From assembly GCA_045863195.1 (NCBI GenBank), contig BTUI01000006.1, forward strand, positions 62,001-126,000: DNA of 64,000 bases, given 5' to 3'. Both the position numbers and the translations under genes were made by a program. This document shows, one piece after another, positions 52,453-61,276 of this stretch. This stretch comes from W-Chloroflexi-9 sp045863195 (GTDB taxonomy: Bacteria > Chloroflexota > Dehalococcoidia > UBA2979). The first letter of the stretch is position 1, and every line of letters starts with the position of its first letter. The notes under the pieces are model-generated. The model was not told the DNA's origin. It saw only the letters and a list, made by a program, of their open reading frames with translations, and did not search any database.

Positions 52453-53717
52453 TCGGCGGTGCCGGCGGTCTCGCGCAGGCGGAACAGCGCCTGGACGGCG
52501 TCCAGGTACACGTCCCGGTCGCCCCGCTCGCGGAGGACGTGGATCGGGTCGGCGAGCAACTGTTTCACCACGGCGCGGGTCACGACGTCCGTCAGTTCCT
52601 CCACGTGCGCGCGGTCCGCCTCCGCGACCTTCAGGCGGCGCATCGTCTTCGCCACCTCGGCGCGCCGCAGCGCCTCAGCGCGTTCGGTGAGGGCGGAGAT
52701 CGTGGGGACGATCTGCAGCTGCTCCCACCATTCGAGGAAGCGCGCGGTCTCCTCTTCGACGATCGCCTGTACCGCCTCGACCTCTCCGCGGCGCGCCTCC
52801 GCGTTTCGGTCGGCGATCGTCTGGAGGTCGTCCAGGTCGTGGTAGGCGACGCCGGGGAGGTCGCGCACCGCCGCGTCGAAGTCGCGTGGCATGCCGATGT
52901 CCACGACCAGGAGCGGCGCGCCGTCGCGCTGCGCCATCACCGAGGCCAGCAGCGGCGCATCGACCAGCGGGTCGGGCGCGGCGGAGGCGGAGACGACGAC
53001 GTGCGCGGAGGCGAGGGCGTCCGGCAGCGCCTCGAACGGCACGGCCTGGCCGCTGAGTTCCGCCGCCAGCGCCTCCGCGTTCGCGAGCGTGCGGTTGGTG
53101 ACGAGGATGTCGTGGACGCCCTGTGCCGCCATCGCCTGCGCCGCGAGCTGGGCCGCCTCGCCCGCGCCGATCACGAGCACGGTGGCGCGGCCGGCGTCAC
53201 CGAGGAACGAGCGCGCCTGCTGCGCGGCGATCGAAGAGACGGAGAGCGCGTGGGTGGAGATCGCGGTCTCGGTGCGGGCGCGGCGGCCCGTGCGGATCGC
53301 GGTGTGGAAGAGGCGGGAGATGACGGCATCGTCCGTCTCGGCGGCGACGGTGCGGGAGAACGCGGAGCGCACCTGCCCGAGCACCTCGGTCTCACCGAGC
53401 ACCATGGAGTCGATGCCGGAGGCGACGCCGTACAGGTGACGGATCGCGTCGACGCCGTGGCGCACGCGCATGTGCCGCGCGACGACCGTGGCGGGCACGC
53501 CGAGCGCGTCCGCGAGGAACGCGTGGACGGCGGCCGGCTGATGCTCGCCGCCCACGTAGAACTCGAGGCGGTTGCAGGTGGTGAGCAGCGCGGCGCCCCG
53601 GCCGAAGCGGTCGTACGCGCGCTTGAGCAGCGCTGGTGCGGCTTCGTCCGAAACCGTCAGTTGTTCGCGCACGCTGAGCGCGGCGGTGTGGTGGCTGACA
53701 CCGGCCGAGGTGATCAC
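52449..53717 (-). CDS. hemA: Glutamyl-tRNA reductase
   Basis: A 422-residue enzyme that starts tetrapyrrole synthesis by reducing glutamyl-tRNA to glutamate-1-semialdehyde. The active-site Cys48 is in LLTTCNRLEFY. GETEVLGQVRSAF, the NADPH site VIGAGEAAQLAA and VVDIGMPRDF are also visible, with a C-terminal dimerisation helix. GTG 53717 overlaps the preceding stop by four bases (GTGA) and gives the usual start; a longer frame to 53750 is less likely. Confidence 0.95.
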   Translation of the reverse strand: MITSAGVSHHTAALSVREQLTVSDEAAPALLKRAYDRFGRGAALLTTCNRLEFYVGGEHQPAAVHAFLADALGVPATVVARHMRVRHGVDAIRHLYGVASGIDSMVLGETEVLGQVRSAFSRTVAAETDDAVISRLFHTAIRTGRRARTETAISTHALSVSSIAAQQARSFLGDAGRATVLVIGAGEAAQLAAQAMAAQGVHDILVTNRTLANAEALAAELSGQAVPFEALPDALASAHVVVSASAAPDPLVDAPLLASVMAQRDGAPLLVVDIGMPRDFDAAVRDLPGVAYHDLDDLQTIADRNAEARRGEVEAVQAIVEEETARFLEWWEQLQIVPTISALTERAEALRRAEVAKTMRRLKVAEADRAHVEELTDVVTRAVVKQLLADPIHVLRERGDRDVYLDAVQALFRLRETAGTAE

Positions 53718-54457
53718 CGGGACGCCTCCGTGGCCTGCGCGTCCCACCACGGCGCGGGCGTGAGCGCGTCTCGCTGCAGGCCGGTCAGGATCGCGGCGCG
53801 GGCCTCATCGATGCGGCCGGCGCGCACGAGGTCCCAGGCCCCGCCGTTGATCGCGTCCTGCCAGCGGTCGGCCGGAATCCGGTTCGGGCAGTCGGTGCAT
53901 AGCAGTGGCGGCGGCGTCTGTGTCCGGTTGCAATGGCGCGCACACTCGCGGTCCATCGCTCGCACGTCGCGGCGCACCTCCGCCAGGAGGTCGGCGAGGA
54001 CGGCGATGTCGTCGTTCAGGAACTCCTCCAGCCGCTCGCGCAGCCAGCGCGCCATCGCCGGTGAACCGCCGCCCGTGGACGCGGTCACCTGCAGGTCGCC
54101 ATTTCGCACGAGCGACCCGAGGATGAAGTCGCAGTTCGCGACATCGTCGGCGGCGTTCACGAGGATGCCTCGGGAGCGCGCTTCGTCCGCGACGGTCTGG
54201 TTCACCGCGCCGTCGTCGGTCGCCACCATCACCAGGTCGAAGCCGGCGGTGTCGCCGGCCTCGAACGGACGGGCGACCCAGTGGGCGCGTCCGGTGTCCA
54301 CGAACTCGCGGACCTCCGGGATGAGGTCAGGCGCGACGATGGTGACGGCCGCGCCAGAATCGACGAGCCGCCCGATCTTTTCGAGCGCGACATGCCCGCC
54401 GCCGACGAGGAGTACGGGCTTGTCGCCTACTTCCAGGAAGATCGGGTAGTAGCCCAC
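53714..54457 (-). CDS. Precorrin-2 dehydrogenase (siroheme synthase N-terminal type)
   Basis: A 247-residue protein of the SirC/Met8/CysG N-terminal family: YYPIFLEVGDKPVLLVGGG, VNAADDVANCDFILGS and VTASTGGGSPAMARWLRE. It would oxidise precorrin-2 to sirohydrochlorin with NAD, and may also insert iron. The C-terminal part carries an uncommon four-cysteine cluster (Cx3Cx10Cx2C, near residues 168-185) that I do not recognise in this family. It is placed between the regulator and hemA, which joins siroheme and heme synthesis in one operon. Confidence 0.88.
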   Translation of the reverse strand: MGYYPIFLEVGDKPVLLVGGGHVALEKIGRLVDSGAAVTIVAPDLIPEVREFVDTGRAHWVARPFEAGDTAGFDLVMVATDDGAVNQTVADEARSRGILVNAADDVANCDFILGSLVRNGDLQVTASTGGGSPAMARWLRERLEEFLNDDIAVLADLLAEVRRDVRAMDRECARHCNRTQTPPPLLCTDCPNRIPADRWQDAINGGAWDLVRAGRIDEARAAILTGLQRDALTPAPWWDAQATEASR

Positions 54458-54470
54458 GGCTCGCCCTTCG

Positions 54471-55130
54471 CTACTCGTACGCTTCGATGAGGCCCAGCAG
54501 CACGCGGTCCGCCAGCCCGGCGATCTGCTCGCGGGCCATGGCGGACTCCTCCGGCGTCATGCGGTTGCGCTCCGCCAGCTGCTTGGCGGTTTCGTCCAGG
54601 GAGCGGCGGAAGAAGGTGAACGCCTGGGTGGCCTGCGTCAGCGGCATCTGGCGGCGGAGCAGTTCGCGCCCGTACGCCTGGCCGATTGCCCCGACCTCCT
54701 CCTCGAGTTCCGCGCGGCGGCTCCGGCGGGCGAGGTAATCGTCGACGATCTCCACGAGGCGGCGGCCCAGGGGGCGCAGCGCGTCGCGCTCGTCCTGGTC
54801 GATCTCGCGGTACCAGTTCGCCTCCGGCTTGCCGGAGTGCAACTGGCGGCGGATGCGGGAGACGGCGGCGGTGCCGAGTTCGCGCTGCGGCTGCCGGCCA
54901 CCGTTTTCGATCAGTGCCATCAACTCGTCCTCCGCGAAGCGGCGGTGGCCGCCGGGGGTGCGGAAGACCTGGATCTCCCCGGAGTCTGCCCACCGGCGGA
55001 CGGTGGACTCGTTCACGCCGAGGATCTCGCACGCGCGGGCCAGACTGACCCAGCGGGATCGGCGTCGAGGTGACTCGGTGCGGGCGGTGGTCGCGTCGTT
55101 GGAGGGGGTCGTGGTGCGGGGCACTCGCAT
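54471..55130 (-). CDS. MerR-type helix-turn-helix regulator
   Basis: A 219-residue regulator. The MerR-type DNA-binding domain is at residues 25-75 (VSLARACEILGVNESTVRRWADSG, then FRTPGGHRRFAEDEL). The C-terminal 140 residues are helical with no cysteine metal site, and might be a sensor or oligomerisation domain (RsbT-co-antagonist-like helices). ATG 55130 is used; the frame upstream to 55331 is read-through. It is the first gene of the heme/siroheme operon and so a likely regulator of it. Confidence 0.78.
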   Translation of the reverse strand: MRVPRTTTPSNDATTARTESPRRRSRWVSLARACEILGVNESTVRRWADSGEIQVFRTPGGHRRFAEDELMALIENGGRQPQRELGTAAVSRIRRQLHSGKPEANWYREIDQDERDALRPLGRRLVEIVDDYLARRSRRAELEEEVGAIGQAYGRELLRRQMPLTQATQAFTFFRRSLDETAKQLAERNRMTPEESAMAREQIAGLADRVLLGLIEAYE

Positions 55131-55273
55131 CTCCGGGGCGGCGGCGGACCGGCCGATGAAATCTATCAAACCGTGGCCCGCACTCGTGAGGTGTGACGAG
55201 TGTAGGTCGCGCCCCGCGCTTGCCGCAACGGCGCCCGTGTAACGCTCCTCCGGCCCTTCGCTCGCGGCGACCG

Positions 55274-56059
55274 TCACCCTGCGGCCAGCCCGAGGTGCGC
55301 CGCGACCTCGTCGATCTCCAGCCGGCGGCACGTGAACATCGGCGTGTCGAACAGCGTGTAGCGCGAGGCGTCCGAGTCGCGCAGTTCGCGCACGAGCGCC
55401 AGGAACTCGCCCGCGTCATTGCCCTCGAACGCGACGACGAACTCCTGGTCGTCGAGCCCGTACGAGTACGTCGTGTTGATCTTGATGCCGTGATAGCGGT
55501 GGCCGATGGCGATGTGCTCGTTCATCATCCGCTGCCGCTCCTCGGTCGGGAGCGTGTACCACTCGCGGGTCTTCGCCATCGGGTAGACGAACAGGTACTC
55601 GTCCACGCCGCCGTCCGTGCGCAGCCGCGTGCGCGTCTCCGCGCCGGCGTGCAGGTCGTTCGTGTAGAGCGACCGCATGGTCATCGAGAGGAACGAGTGG
55701 GTGACGGCGATCCGTCCCGCCAGCGGCGAGCGGAGGATGGAGGCGTGCCAGTCCGTGATCGGTCGCAGGTCGTCGTGCGCCTGCCAGACGAGGAACTCCG
55801 CGTCCACGCGCGTGCCCACCGTGGAGTAGACGCGCGTCAGCATCGTCCCGGCCGAGGCGTGCAGCGCCGTTTCGAGCGTGCGCCCGAGCGCCGCGCGGTC
55901 TTCCGCCGGGCCGCGTCGCACGTCGTCCGTCACGCGGAAGAACGTGAACTTCACGCTCTGCACGCCACGCGGCGACGTCCGGGCGGCCGCCTCACCCGTG
56001 GAGGGGTGCGCGTGGTGGTGCGGCGCGCCGGTGGTGTGCGGGTGCTCGGTCGTGGTCAT
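55274..56059 (-). CDS. hemQ: Coproheme decarboxylase HemQ (chlorite dismutase family)
   Basis: A 261-residue heme-dependent enzyme that decarboxylates two propionates of coproheme to give heme b. Seen are the catalytic tyrosine segment LFVYPMAKTREWYTLP, then IAIGHRYHGIKINTTYSYGLDD with the proximal histidine, and DTPMFTCRR near the end. The first 35 residues are histidine-rich and disordered. It is coupled by ATGA to the AhbA/B-type gene downstream in coordinates. Confidence 0.92.
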   Translation of the reverse strand: MTTTEHPHTTGAPHHHAHPSTGEAAARTSPRGVQSVKFTFFRVTDDVRRGPAEDRAALGRTLETALHASAGTMLTRVYSTVGTRVDAEFLVWQAHDDLRPITDWHASILRSPLAGRIAVTHSFLSMTMRSLYTNDLHAGAETRTRLRTDGGVDEYLFVYPMAKTREWYTLPTEERQRMMNEHIAIGHRYHGIKINTTYSYGLDDQEFVVAFEGNDAGEFLALVRELRDSDASRYTLFDTPMFTCRRLEIDEVAAHLGLAAG

Positions 56060-57153
56060 CGAGGGGCCTCCGTCGCCTCGCGTGCGGCGGCCTCAGCGCA
56101 GAGCGCCTCCCAGCGGTCGTAGTCCGGCGTGAAGTAGGGGAGCCGGATCTTCTTGAACTCCGTGGAGGAGTAGAGGATGCGGTAGTCCGTGATGCCGGAC
56201 TGCTCGGAGAGCGCCTGCGCGGTTGCCTCCACCCCAGCGACCTTCGGGTGGTGGATCATGGAGAACACGGAGTACGGCCAGTCCGGGTAGGTCGGGCGCT
56301 GGTAGGCGTGCGAGATGTTCCGGTAGCCCGCCACCATCCGGCCGAACTCCTGGATGCGGTCGGGCGGCACGTTCCACACGGCCATGCCGTTTGCTCGGAA
56401 GCCGGCAGCGCGGTGGTTGAGGATCGCCCCGAAGCGCCGGAGCATGCCGCGCTCGATCATGCCCTGCGCGTGCTCGAACACCTGGCCCACGGTCCACCCG
56501 AGCGCGGCGGCGACGTGGGCGAACGGCTCTGCGGCGTCCACGAGGTCGACCTGGGTTGCGCGGATGAACGCAACGTCGCGCTCCGTCACGTGGTCGCGCA
56601 ACGCGACGGCGCGCCGCTCCTCGGTGTATTCGGGGGCGCCCTGGGCGGTGAGCGGCCGGTCGCCGCTCATGTCCAGCGTCACGCCGATCTTGAAGAGGTG
56701 GATCGTGGGCATCGGCCGGGTCGACTCCGCGCCGGCGAGCGCGTGGAGGCGCTGGACCACGGCGTCCAGGTCATGGCCCGGCGGCATCGCCACGGTGAAC
56801 CACATGTTGAACTCGTGGTTGCGCTTGTAGTTGTGGGAGACGCCCGGGTGCGCGTTGATGACCGCGGCCGCGTGTTCCAGCCGCTCCGGCGCGACCTTCA
56901 TCGCGACCAGCGCGGAGGAATACCCGAGCGCCTTGGTGTCGAAGATGGCGCAGATCTGGCGCACCACGCCGGTGGCACGCGCCTGGGCCAGCCGGTCCAG
57001 CGTCTCCGCCTCCGTCAGCCCGAGGCGCTCGCCGAGCGCCGCGTACGGCTGCGCCACCAGCGGGAAGTCCTCCTGCATGAGGTCCAGGAGTTCACGAGTG
57101 CGCTCGTCCAGGTCACCGGCGGATGGCTTCGGGCGAGAATCCAGGCTGGTCAT
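56056..57153 (-). CDS. Siroheme decarboxylase-like AhbA-AhbB fusion (Lrp/AsnC type)
   Basis: A 365-residue protein made of two Lrp/AsnC-like halves (about 1-175 and 185-365), each with a helix-turn-helix and a regulatory-type sheet domain. The first half has VINAHPGVSHNYKRNHEFNMW and the second has MVAGYRNISHAYQRPTYPDWPY, which are the AhbA/AhbB signatures for siroheme binding with histidines in SHNY and SHAY. AhbA/B remove two acetate carboxyls from siroheme. Here they are joined in one chain. ATG 57153 is used. Confidence 0.85.
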   Translation of the reverse strand: MTSLDSRPKPSAGDLDERTRELLDLMQEDFPLVAQPYAALGERLGLTEAETLDRLAQARATGVVRQICAIFDTKALGYSSALVAMKVAPERLEHAAAVINAHPGVSHNYKRNHEFNMWFTVAMPPGHDLDAVVQRLHALAGAESTRPMPTIHLFKIGVTLDMSGDRPLTAQGAPEYTEERRAVALRDHVTERDVAFIRATQVDLVDAAEPFAHVAAALGWTVGQVFEHAQGMIERGMLRRFGAILNHRAAGFRANGMAVWNVPPDRIQEFGRMVAGYRNISHAYQRPTYPDWPYSVFSMIHHPKVAGVEATAQALSEQSGITDYRILYSSTEFKKIRLPYFTPDYDRWEALCAEAAAREATEAPR

Positions 57154-58151
57154 GAGACCACCACCGTCTCGCGCGGCAGGCCGTAGTTCCCCTCGTAGAG
57201 CCGCTCGATCGTCGCCGCCTGCGCATCCGTGATCGGCGCGACCTCCGAGGCAGCGGCGAACTCCGCGAGCTGTGCGCGGTCGTAGATGTTCGGCAGCGCC
57301 GAGACCACGGCGGGCGAGTGGAGGACGAAGCGCAGCGCGGCCTGCCCCAGCGTGCAGCCATTCTCCTGCTCGATGAACCGGAGCTGTTCGACCTTGTGCA
57401 GGCCCTCCGTCAGCCATGATTTCGGCCGGTGGCGGCGGTGGTCGTTCGGGGGGAACACGGTGTCAGCGGTGTAGCGGCCTTCCAGCATCCCGGAGGAGTG
57501 CGGCACGCGGACGACGAGGCTCTTCCCGTACTGCTCCGCCGCGGCGATCAGCTCCCGGCCCGGGTCGAGTTCGAGCGCGTTGTAGATCATCTGCACCCCC
57601 TCCACCGGCAGGTGCTCCAGCGCGTACAGCCCCTCCTCCAGCCAGCCGATCGCTGGCCCGAGGGCGACGCCCACGGAGCGCACCTTGCCCGCCGCCTTCG
57701 CCCGCTCCACAAACGTCCACACGTCGTCCTGGAGGAGGTGCGCCATGCGCGGGTTGTGGACCTGGTAGAAGTCGATGCGGTCCGTCCCCATGCGCCGCAG
57801 GGAGGCGTCCAGCGATCGCTCCAGGAACGCGAGGTCGAAGCGGTGGGGCGCCTCGCGGTGGCCTGCGTCGCGCGGGTCGCGCGTCTGCCAGTCGTAGCCG
57901 AACTTCGCGCCGATGGTGATCTCGTCGCGGTCGCGGCCGGGGAAGGCGAGCGCCATGATCGTCTCGCCGCGGCCGTTGCCGTAGGTGTCCGCGGTATCGA
58001 AGAACGTGATGCCTCGGTCATAGGCCTGGCGGAGGAGCGTCACCGCCTCCTCGTCGGAGTAGTGGCCCCACCACCCTGCGGTCACGGTCCACACCCCAAA
58101 CCCGACCTCAGACACCTCGACATCGGTGTTCGCGATCCGGCGCATCTGCAT
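57150..58151 (-). CDS. Aldo/keto reductase
   Basis: A 333-residue NADPH-dependent oxidoreductase with the catalytic tetrad in its usual places: Asp in FFDTADTYGNG (with Tyr), Lys in IGAKFGYDW and His in FYQVHNPR. C-terminal signature GAALGQAALRFVLH-like. The start ATG 58151 has AGGAGG eight bases before it. It overlaps the AhbA/B gene by four bases, so it may be co-transcribed with heme genes, but its substrate is unknown. Confidence 0.88.
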   Translation of the reverse strand: MQMRRIANTDVEVSEVGFGVWTVTAGWWGHYSDEEAVTLLRQAYDRGITFFDTADTYGNGRGETIMALAFPGRDRDEITIGAKFGYDWQTRDPRDAGHREAPHRFDLAFLERSLDASLRRMGTDRIDFYQVHNPRMAHLLQDDVWTFVERAKAAGKVRSVGVALGPAIGWLEEGLYALEHLPVEGVQMIYNALELDPGRELIAAAEQYGKSLVVRVPHSSGMLEGRYTADTVFPPNDHRRHRPKSWLTEGLHKVEQLRFIEQENGCTLGQAALRFVLHSPAVVSALPNIYDRAQLAEFAAASEVAPITDAQAATIERLYEGNYGLPRETVVVS

Positions 58152-58321
58152 GGTGTCGTTCCTCCTGCGCGCAGACTGATCGCGCGGGGGCACAGGGACA
58201 ACGGAGGGAATGGAGGATTTCGCGCGGTTTCGGGCAGTTCGCCCAGAGAAGAGACCCCACGACTTCTCGCCCGGAGGCCGGAGTCTTTGTCAGTCTTCGA
58301 GAGGTTCGGGAGATTCGGGGG

Positions 58322-59515
58322 CTACACCCCGCGCCGCACGGAGCGGTCTCCGAAGCGGGTGCGCAGGTCGTCCAGCACATGGTCGAGCCGCTCGTCGCGC
58401 AGCACCTCGGGCGTCGCGTCCGCGGCGACGAGGTCGTCCAGGCCGAGTTGCATCGCGTCCTCCACGAGGTTGGTGACGCCGATGCCGATCAGTCGCACCG
58501 GATGGAACCCCTCGGCGCGGACGGTCTCGTCGAGGAGGGCGTGGCCGGCTTCCACGATCTGGTGGCTCGCCTGGAACGGCCGGTCGAGCGTGCGGCTCCG
58601 GCTGAGCGTGGTGAAGTCCAGCCAGCGCAACTTCAGCGTCACCGTGCGCGCGCGCTTGCCGTGTGCGCGGAGGTCCACGCCCACGCGCTCGCCGAGGCGC
58701 TGCAGCACGCGCTTCAGTTCGGCAAGGTCCTCCACGTCCGCCATGAACGTGACCTCGCGGGAGATCTGCTTCTGCTCCCGGCCGCCGGCGCGGACTGGCG
58801 CGTGGTCGACGCCACGCGCGCGGCTCGCGAGGCCCTCGCCGCCGGCGCCGAAGTGCTTCGCGAGCCACTTCGGGTCGAGCGCCGCCGCCTGGCCGATCGT
58901 GCGGATGCCGGCGCGGGTCAGCGCCTCGCCGAACTTCGGTCCTACGAACGGTAGATCGCGGATCGGCAGCGGCGCGAGGAATTCGGCGTCGCCTCCCACG
59001 GGCACCTCGATCAGCCCGTCCGGCTTCGCCCGGTCGGAGCCGACCTTCGCCGTGGTCTTGGAGCCGGCGATGCAGACCGAGACCGTGACGCCGAGCTCGG
59101 CACGCACTCGGTCGCGCACGCGCTCCGCGGCGAGCCGCGCGGCATCCGACGACAGCCCGAGGCCGGTGAGGTCCGCGTACGCCTCGTCGATGCCGGCCGA
59201 CTCCACCACGGGGGTGATGTCCCGCAGGATCGCGTGGAAGCGGCCCGACAGGTCCATGTAGTAGGCGTGGTCCGGGCGCACCACGACCGCCTGCGGGCAG
59301 AGTCGCAGCGCCACCGCCATCGGCTGCGCGGACCGGCAGCCGAACGCGCGCGCCTCGTAGGAGGCGGTGGAGACGACGCCCCGCGGCCCATCGAACCCCA
59401 CGAGGACGGGCAGGCCTCGCAGCGCCGGATTGCGGGCGCGCTCCGCGGCCACGAAGAAGGAGTCGAGGTCGAAGTGGGCGATGCGCGGGGGCAGGGTGAC
59501 GCCGTCGCGGCTCAC
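58322..59515 (-). CDS. dinB: DNA polymerase IV (Y family)
   Basis: A 397-residue lesion-bypass polymerase. The catalytic residues are in FDLDSFFVAAE and ESAGIDEAYADLTG, with the YEAR motif of the fingers and the thumb/little-finger regions following. GTG 59515, preceded by GGAG, gives the standard start; the longer frame to 59647 is arginine-rich and likely not translated. No clear clamp-binding box is visible at the very end (it ends DRSVRRGV). Confidence 0.93.
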   Translation of the reverse strand: MSRDGVTLPPRIAHFDLDSFFVAAERARNPALRGLPVLVGFDGPRGVVSTASYEARAFGCRSAQPMAVALRLCPQAVVVRPDHAYYMDLSGRFHAILRDITPVVESAGIDEAYADLTGLGLSSDAARLAAERVRDRVRAELGVTVSVCIAGSKTTAKVGSDRAKPDGLIEVPVGGDAEFLAPLPIRDLPFVGPKFGEALTRAGIRTIGQAAALDPKWLAKHFGAGGEGLASRARGVDHAPVRAGGREQKQISREVTFMADVEDLAELKRVLQRLGERVGVDLRAHGKRARTVTLKLRWLDFTTLSRSRTLDRPFQASHQIVEAGHALLDETVRAEGFHPVRLIGIGVTNLVEDAMQLGLDDLVAADATPEVLRDERLDHVLDDLRTRFGDRSVRRGV

Positions 59516-59783
59516 GGGTGCGCTCCGTCCGGGGTGCCTCCACGGTAGAACGCGCGTTCGTTGCCGGTCAACGCGGGTGTCGCGCTCGCGGGTCGCCCGG
59601 GGCGGGGCGCTCCGCCGCGCGATGGGGCACCGGGGGTGGATACACAAATGGTAATGTAGCGACGACCTCAGACCTCCCCGTCGGCCTCACCCTGCACGAC
59701 CAGCGAGATTCTGAGACGACCCCATCCGGGGGCAACCCCGGTAGTTGGCGCCGGTGCTCCATCCGGCTGGAAGTGTTGGTTGA

Positions 59784-60308
59784 GTGAGCCAGAGGATTTA
59801 CGTCGGGAACCTGCCGTTCAGCGCGACCGAAGAGGACGTGTCGGCATTGTTCGCCCAGTACGGTGAGGTGATCTCCTGCCACCTGCTGAAGGACCGCGAG
59901 ACCGGGCGTCCGCGCGGCTTTGGCTTCGTGGAGATGGAGGACGAGGGCGCGAAGGCGGCGATCGCAGCCCTGGATGGCAAGGACTTCGGCGGCCGCGCGC
60001 TCAAGGTGAACGAGGCCCAGCCGCGTGAGAGCGGTGGTGGCGGCGGCTACCGCGGCGGTGGTGGCGGCGGCTACGGCGGCGGCGGCGGTGGCGGCGGCTA
60101 CGGCGGCGGTGGCGGCGGCTACGGCGGTGGCGGCGGCGGCTACGGCGGTGGCGGCGGCCGTCGCGATGGCGGCGGCGGTGGTGGCTACGGCGGCGGTGGC
60201 GGCGGCTACGGTGGCGGCGGCGGTGGCCGTCGTGACGGCGGCGGCTACGGCGGTGGCGGCGGCGGTGGCCGCCGGGATGGTGGCTACGGCGGCGGCCGGG
60301 GCCGCTAG
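59784..60308 (+). CDS. Glycine-rich RRM RNA-binding protein
   Basis: A 174-residue protein. Residues 4-80 are an RNA recognition motif with RNP2 IYVGNL and RNP1 RGFGFVEM. Residues 84-174 are almost pure Gly/Tyr/Arg repeats (GGYGGGGG, GGRRDGG) that probably bind RNA weakly and may phase separate. Such proteins act as cold-shock and RNA chaperone factors in many bacteria. GTG 59784 is used. A strong terminator follows at 60378. Confidence 0.9.
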   Translation: MSQRIYVGNLPFSATEEDVSALFAQYGEVISCHLLKDRETGRPRGFGFVEMEDEGAKAAIAALDGKDFGGRALKVNEAQPRESGGGGGYRGGGGGGYGGGGGGGGYGGGGGGYGGGGGGYGGGGGRRDGGGGGGYGGGGGGYGGGGGGRRDGGGYGGGGGGGRRDGGYGGGRGR

Positions 60309-60377
60309 CACCCACCGAGGCGTGCCGCTCCCGGGGTGAGGACGGCAGCCGCGGAGGGGACGAGCGAACGTGAACCA

Positions 60378-60405
60378 GACGGCCCCCTCGCGAGAGGGGG
60401 CCGTC
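60378..60405 (+). terminator. Rho-independent terminator of the RRM gene
   Basis: A perfect 12-base-pair stem GACGGCCCCCTC / GAGGGGGCCGTC (60378-60389 and 60394-60405) with a GCGA loop is followed by TTCGTT. Flanking bases (CGAACG before, CGTTCG after) extend the pairing. It lies 70 bases after the RRM gene stop and between converging genes, so it may serve both. Confidence 0.85.
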
Positions 60406-60432
60406 TTCGTTCGTGCTCGGGCGGTTGCGCCG

Positions 60433-60777
60433 CTAGTGCGTGCCGGTCGGGCGCGTCTCGCCGCCCTCGTCGTCCTCGGTCGTGGGCGGGCGGTAGTGTT
60501 CGCGCTCCACGAGGCGGAGCCCTTCGAGCTCCTCCTCCGTGACGTCCTGGACGGCGTCCGCCGGCGCCTGGCCCGCCTTCAGGCGCTTCATGATCGCGAC
60601 GCCGGCCGCCACGACCAGCGCCGAGGAGATCGCCGCGCCGCCGGCCAGGAACATGTTGCGGCGCTTCACCTCCGGGAACCGGTCCAGCGTTTCGTGGGCC
60701 AGTTTCAGGACGTTGTGGGCGAGTTCGTCCACGTGCTCGCCGCCGCTGGGGTGCTTCAGTTCGTCAGGCAGTTTCAT
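60433..60777 (-). CDS. Small membrane protein, unknown function
   Basis: A 114-residue protein with one membrane helix (about residues 45-65, NMFLAGGAAISSALVVAAGVAI). It has a predicted helical N-terminus with heptad-like charged residues and an acidic disordered tail. The family is not recognised. It starts five bases after the ribH stop and may be the last gene of the riboflavin operon. Confidence 0.7.
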   Translation of the reverse strand: MKLPDELKHPSGGEHVDELAHNVLKLAHETLDRFPEVKRRNMFLAGGAAISSALVVAAGVAIMKRLKAGQAPADAVQDVTEEELEGLRLVEREHYRPPTTEDDEGGETRPTGTH

Positions 60778-60781
60778 CAGC

Positions 60782-61276
60782 CTAGCCCTCGGTGATCGCC
60801 TGTCGGTCGTCGATGCCTCGGAGCAGCGATGCCACGTGCAGACAGGCGTACATCGCCTCGCTGCCCTTGTTGCCCACCTCGCCCCCGGCGCGGGCTTCCG
60901 CCTGCGCCAGGTTGTCGGTGGTGATGACGCCGAAGGCGACCGGCAGGCCGTACTCCCGCGTCACATCCATGATGCCCCGTCCCGTCTGGGTCGCAACAAA
61001 GTCGAAGTGGGGCGTGTCACCGCGGATGATCGCGCCCAGCGCCGCGATCGCGTCGTAGTCGGACGTCTCCGCGAGGCGCTGCGCGACGAGCGGTAGTTCG
61101 AACGCGCCGGGCACCCAGTAGACCTCGATGTCGTCTTCGGCGACGCCCATCTCGACCGCGGTCTGGATGGCGCCGTCCCGCATCTTGCGGGTGATCTGGT
61201 CGTTGAACATCGCCACGACGATCGCCACGCGCAGGCCGCGCGCGTCCGGTGTGCCGTCCCCGTACGTCTGGACCAT
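60782..61276 (-). CDS. ribH: 6,7-dimethyl-8-ribityllumazine synthase
   Basis: A 164-residue lumazine synthase that condenses the two riboflavin precursors. Motifs are IVVAMFNDQI, VPGAFELPLVAQRLA, IAALGAIIRGDTPHFDF and FGVITTDNLAQAEARAGG. The conserved histidine is in GDTPHFD. Length is normal. Its start ATG overlaps the ribBA stop by one base. Confidence 0.95.
   Translation of the reverse strand: MVQTYGDGTPDARGLRVAIVVAMFNDQITRKMRDGAIQTAVEMGVAEDDIEVYWVPGAFELPLVAQRLAETSDYDAIAALGAIIRGDTPHFDFVATQTGRGIMDVTREYGLPVAFGVITTDNLAQAEARAGGEVGNKGSEAMYACLHVASLLRGIDDRQAITEG

Noticed and set aside
60030..60300. Repetitive tract resembling a tandem repeat or CRISPR-like array
   Set aside because: It is the Gly/Tyr-coding tail of the RRM protein. 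No constant repeat and unique spacers are seen here or anywhere else in the window.
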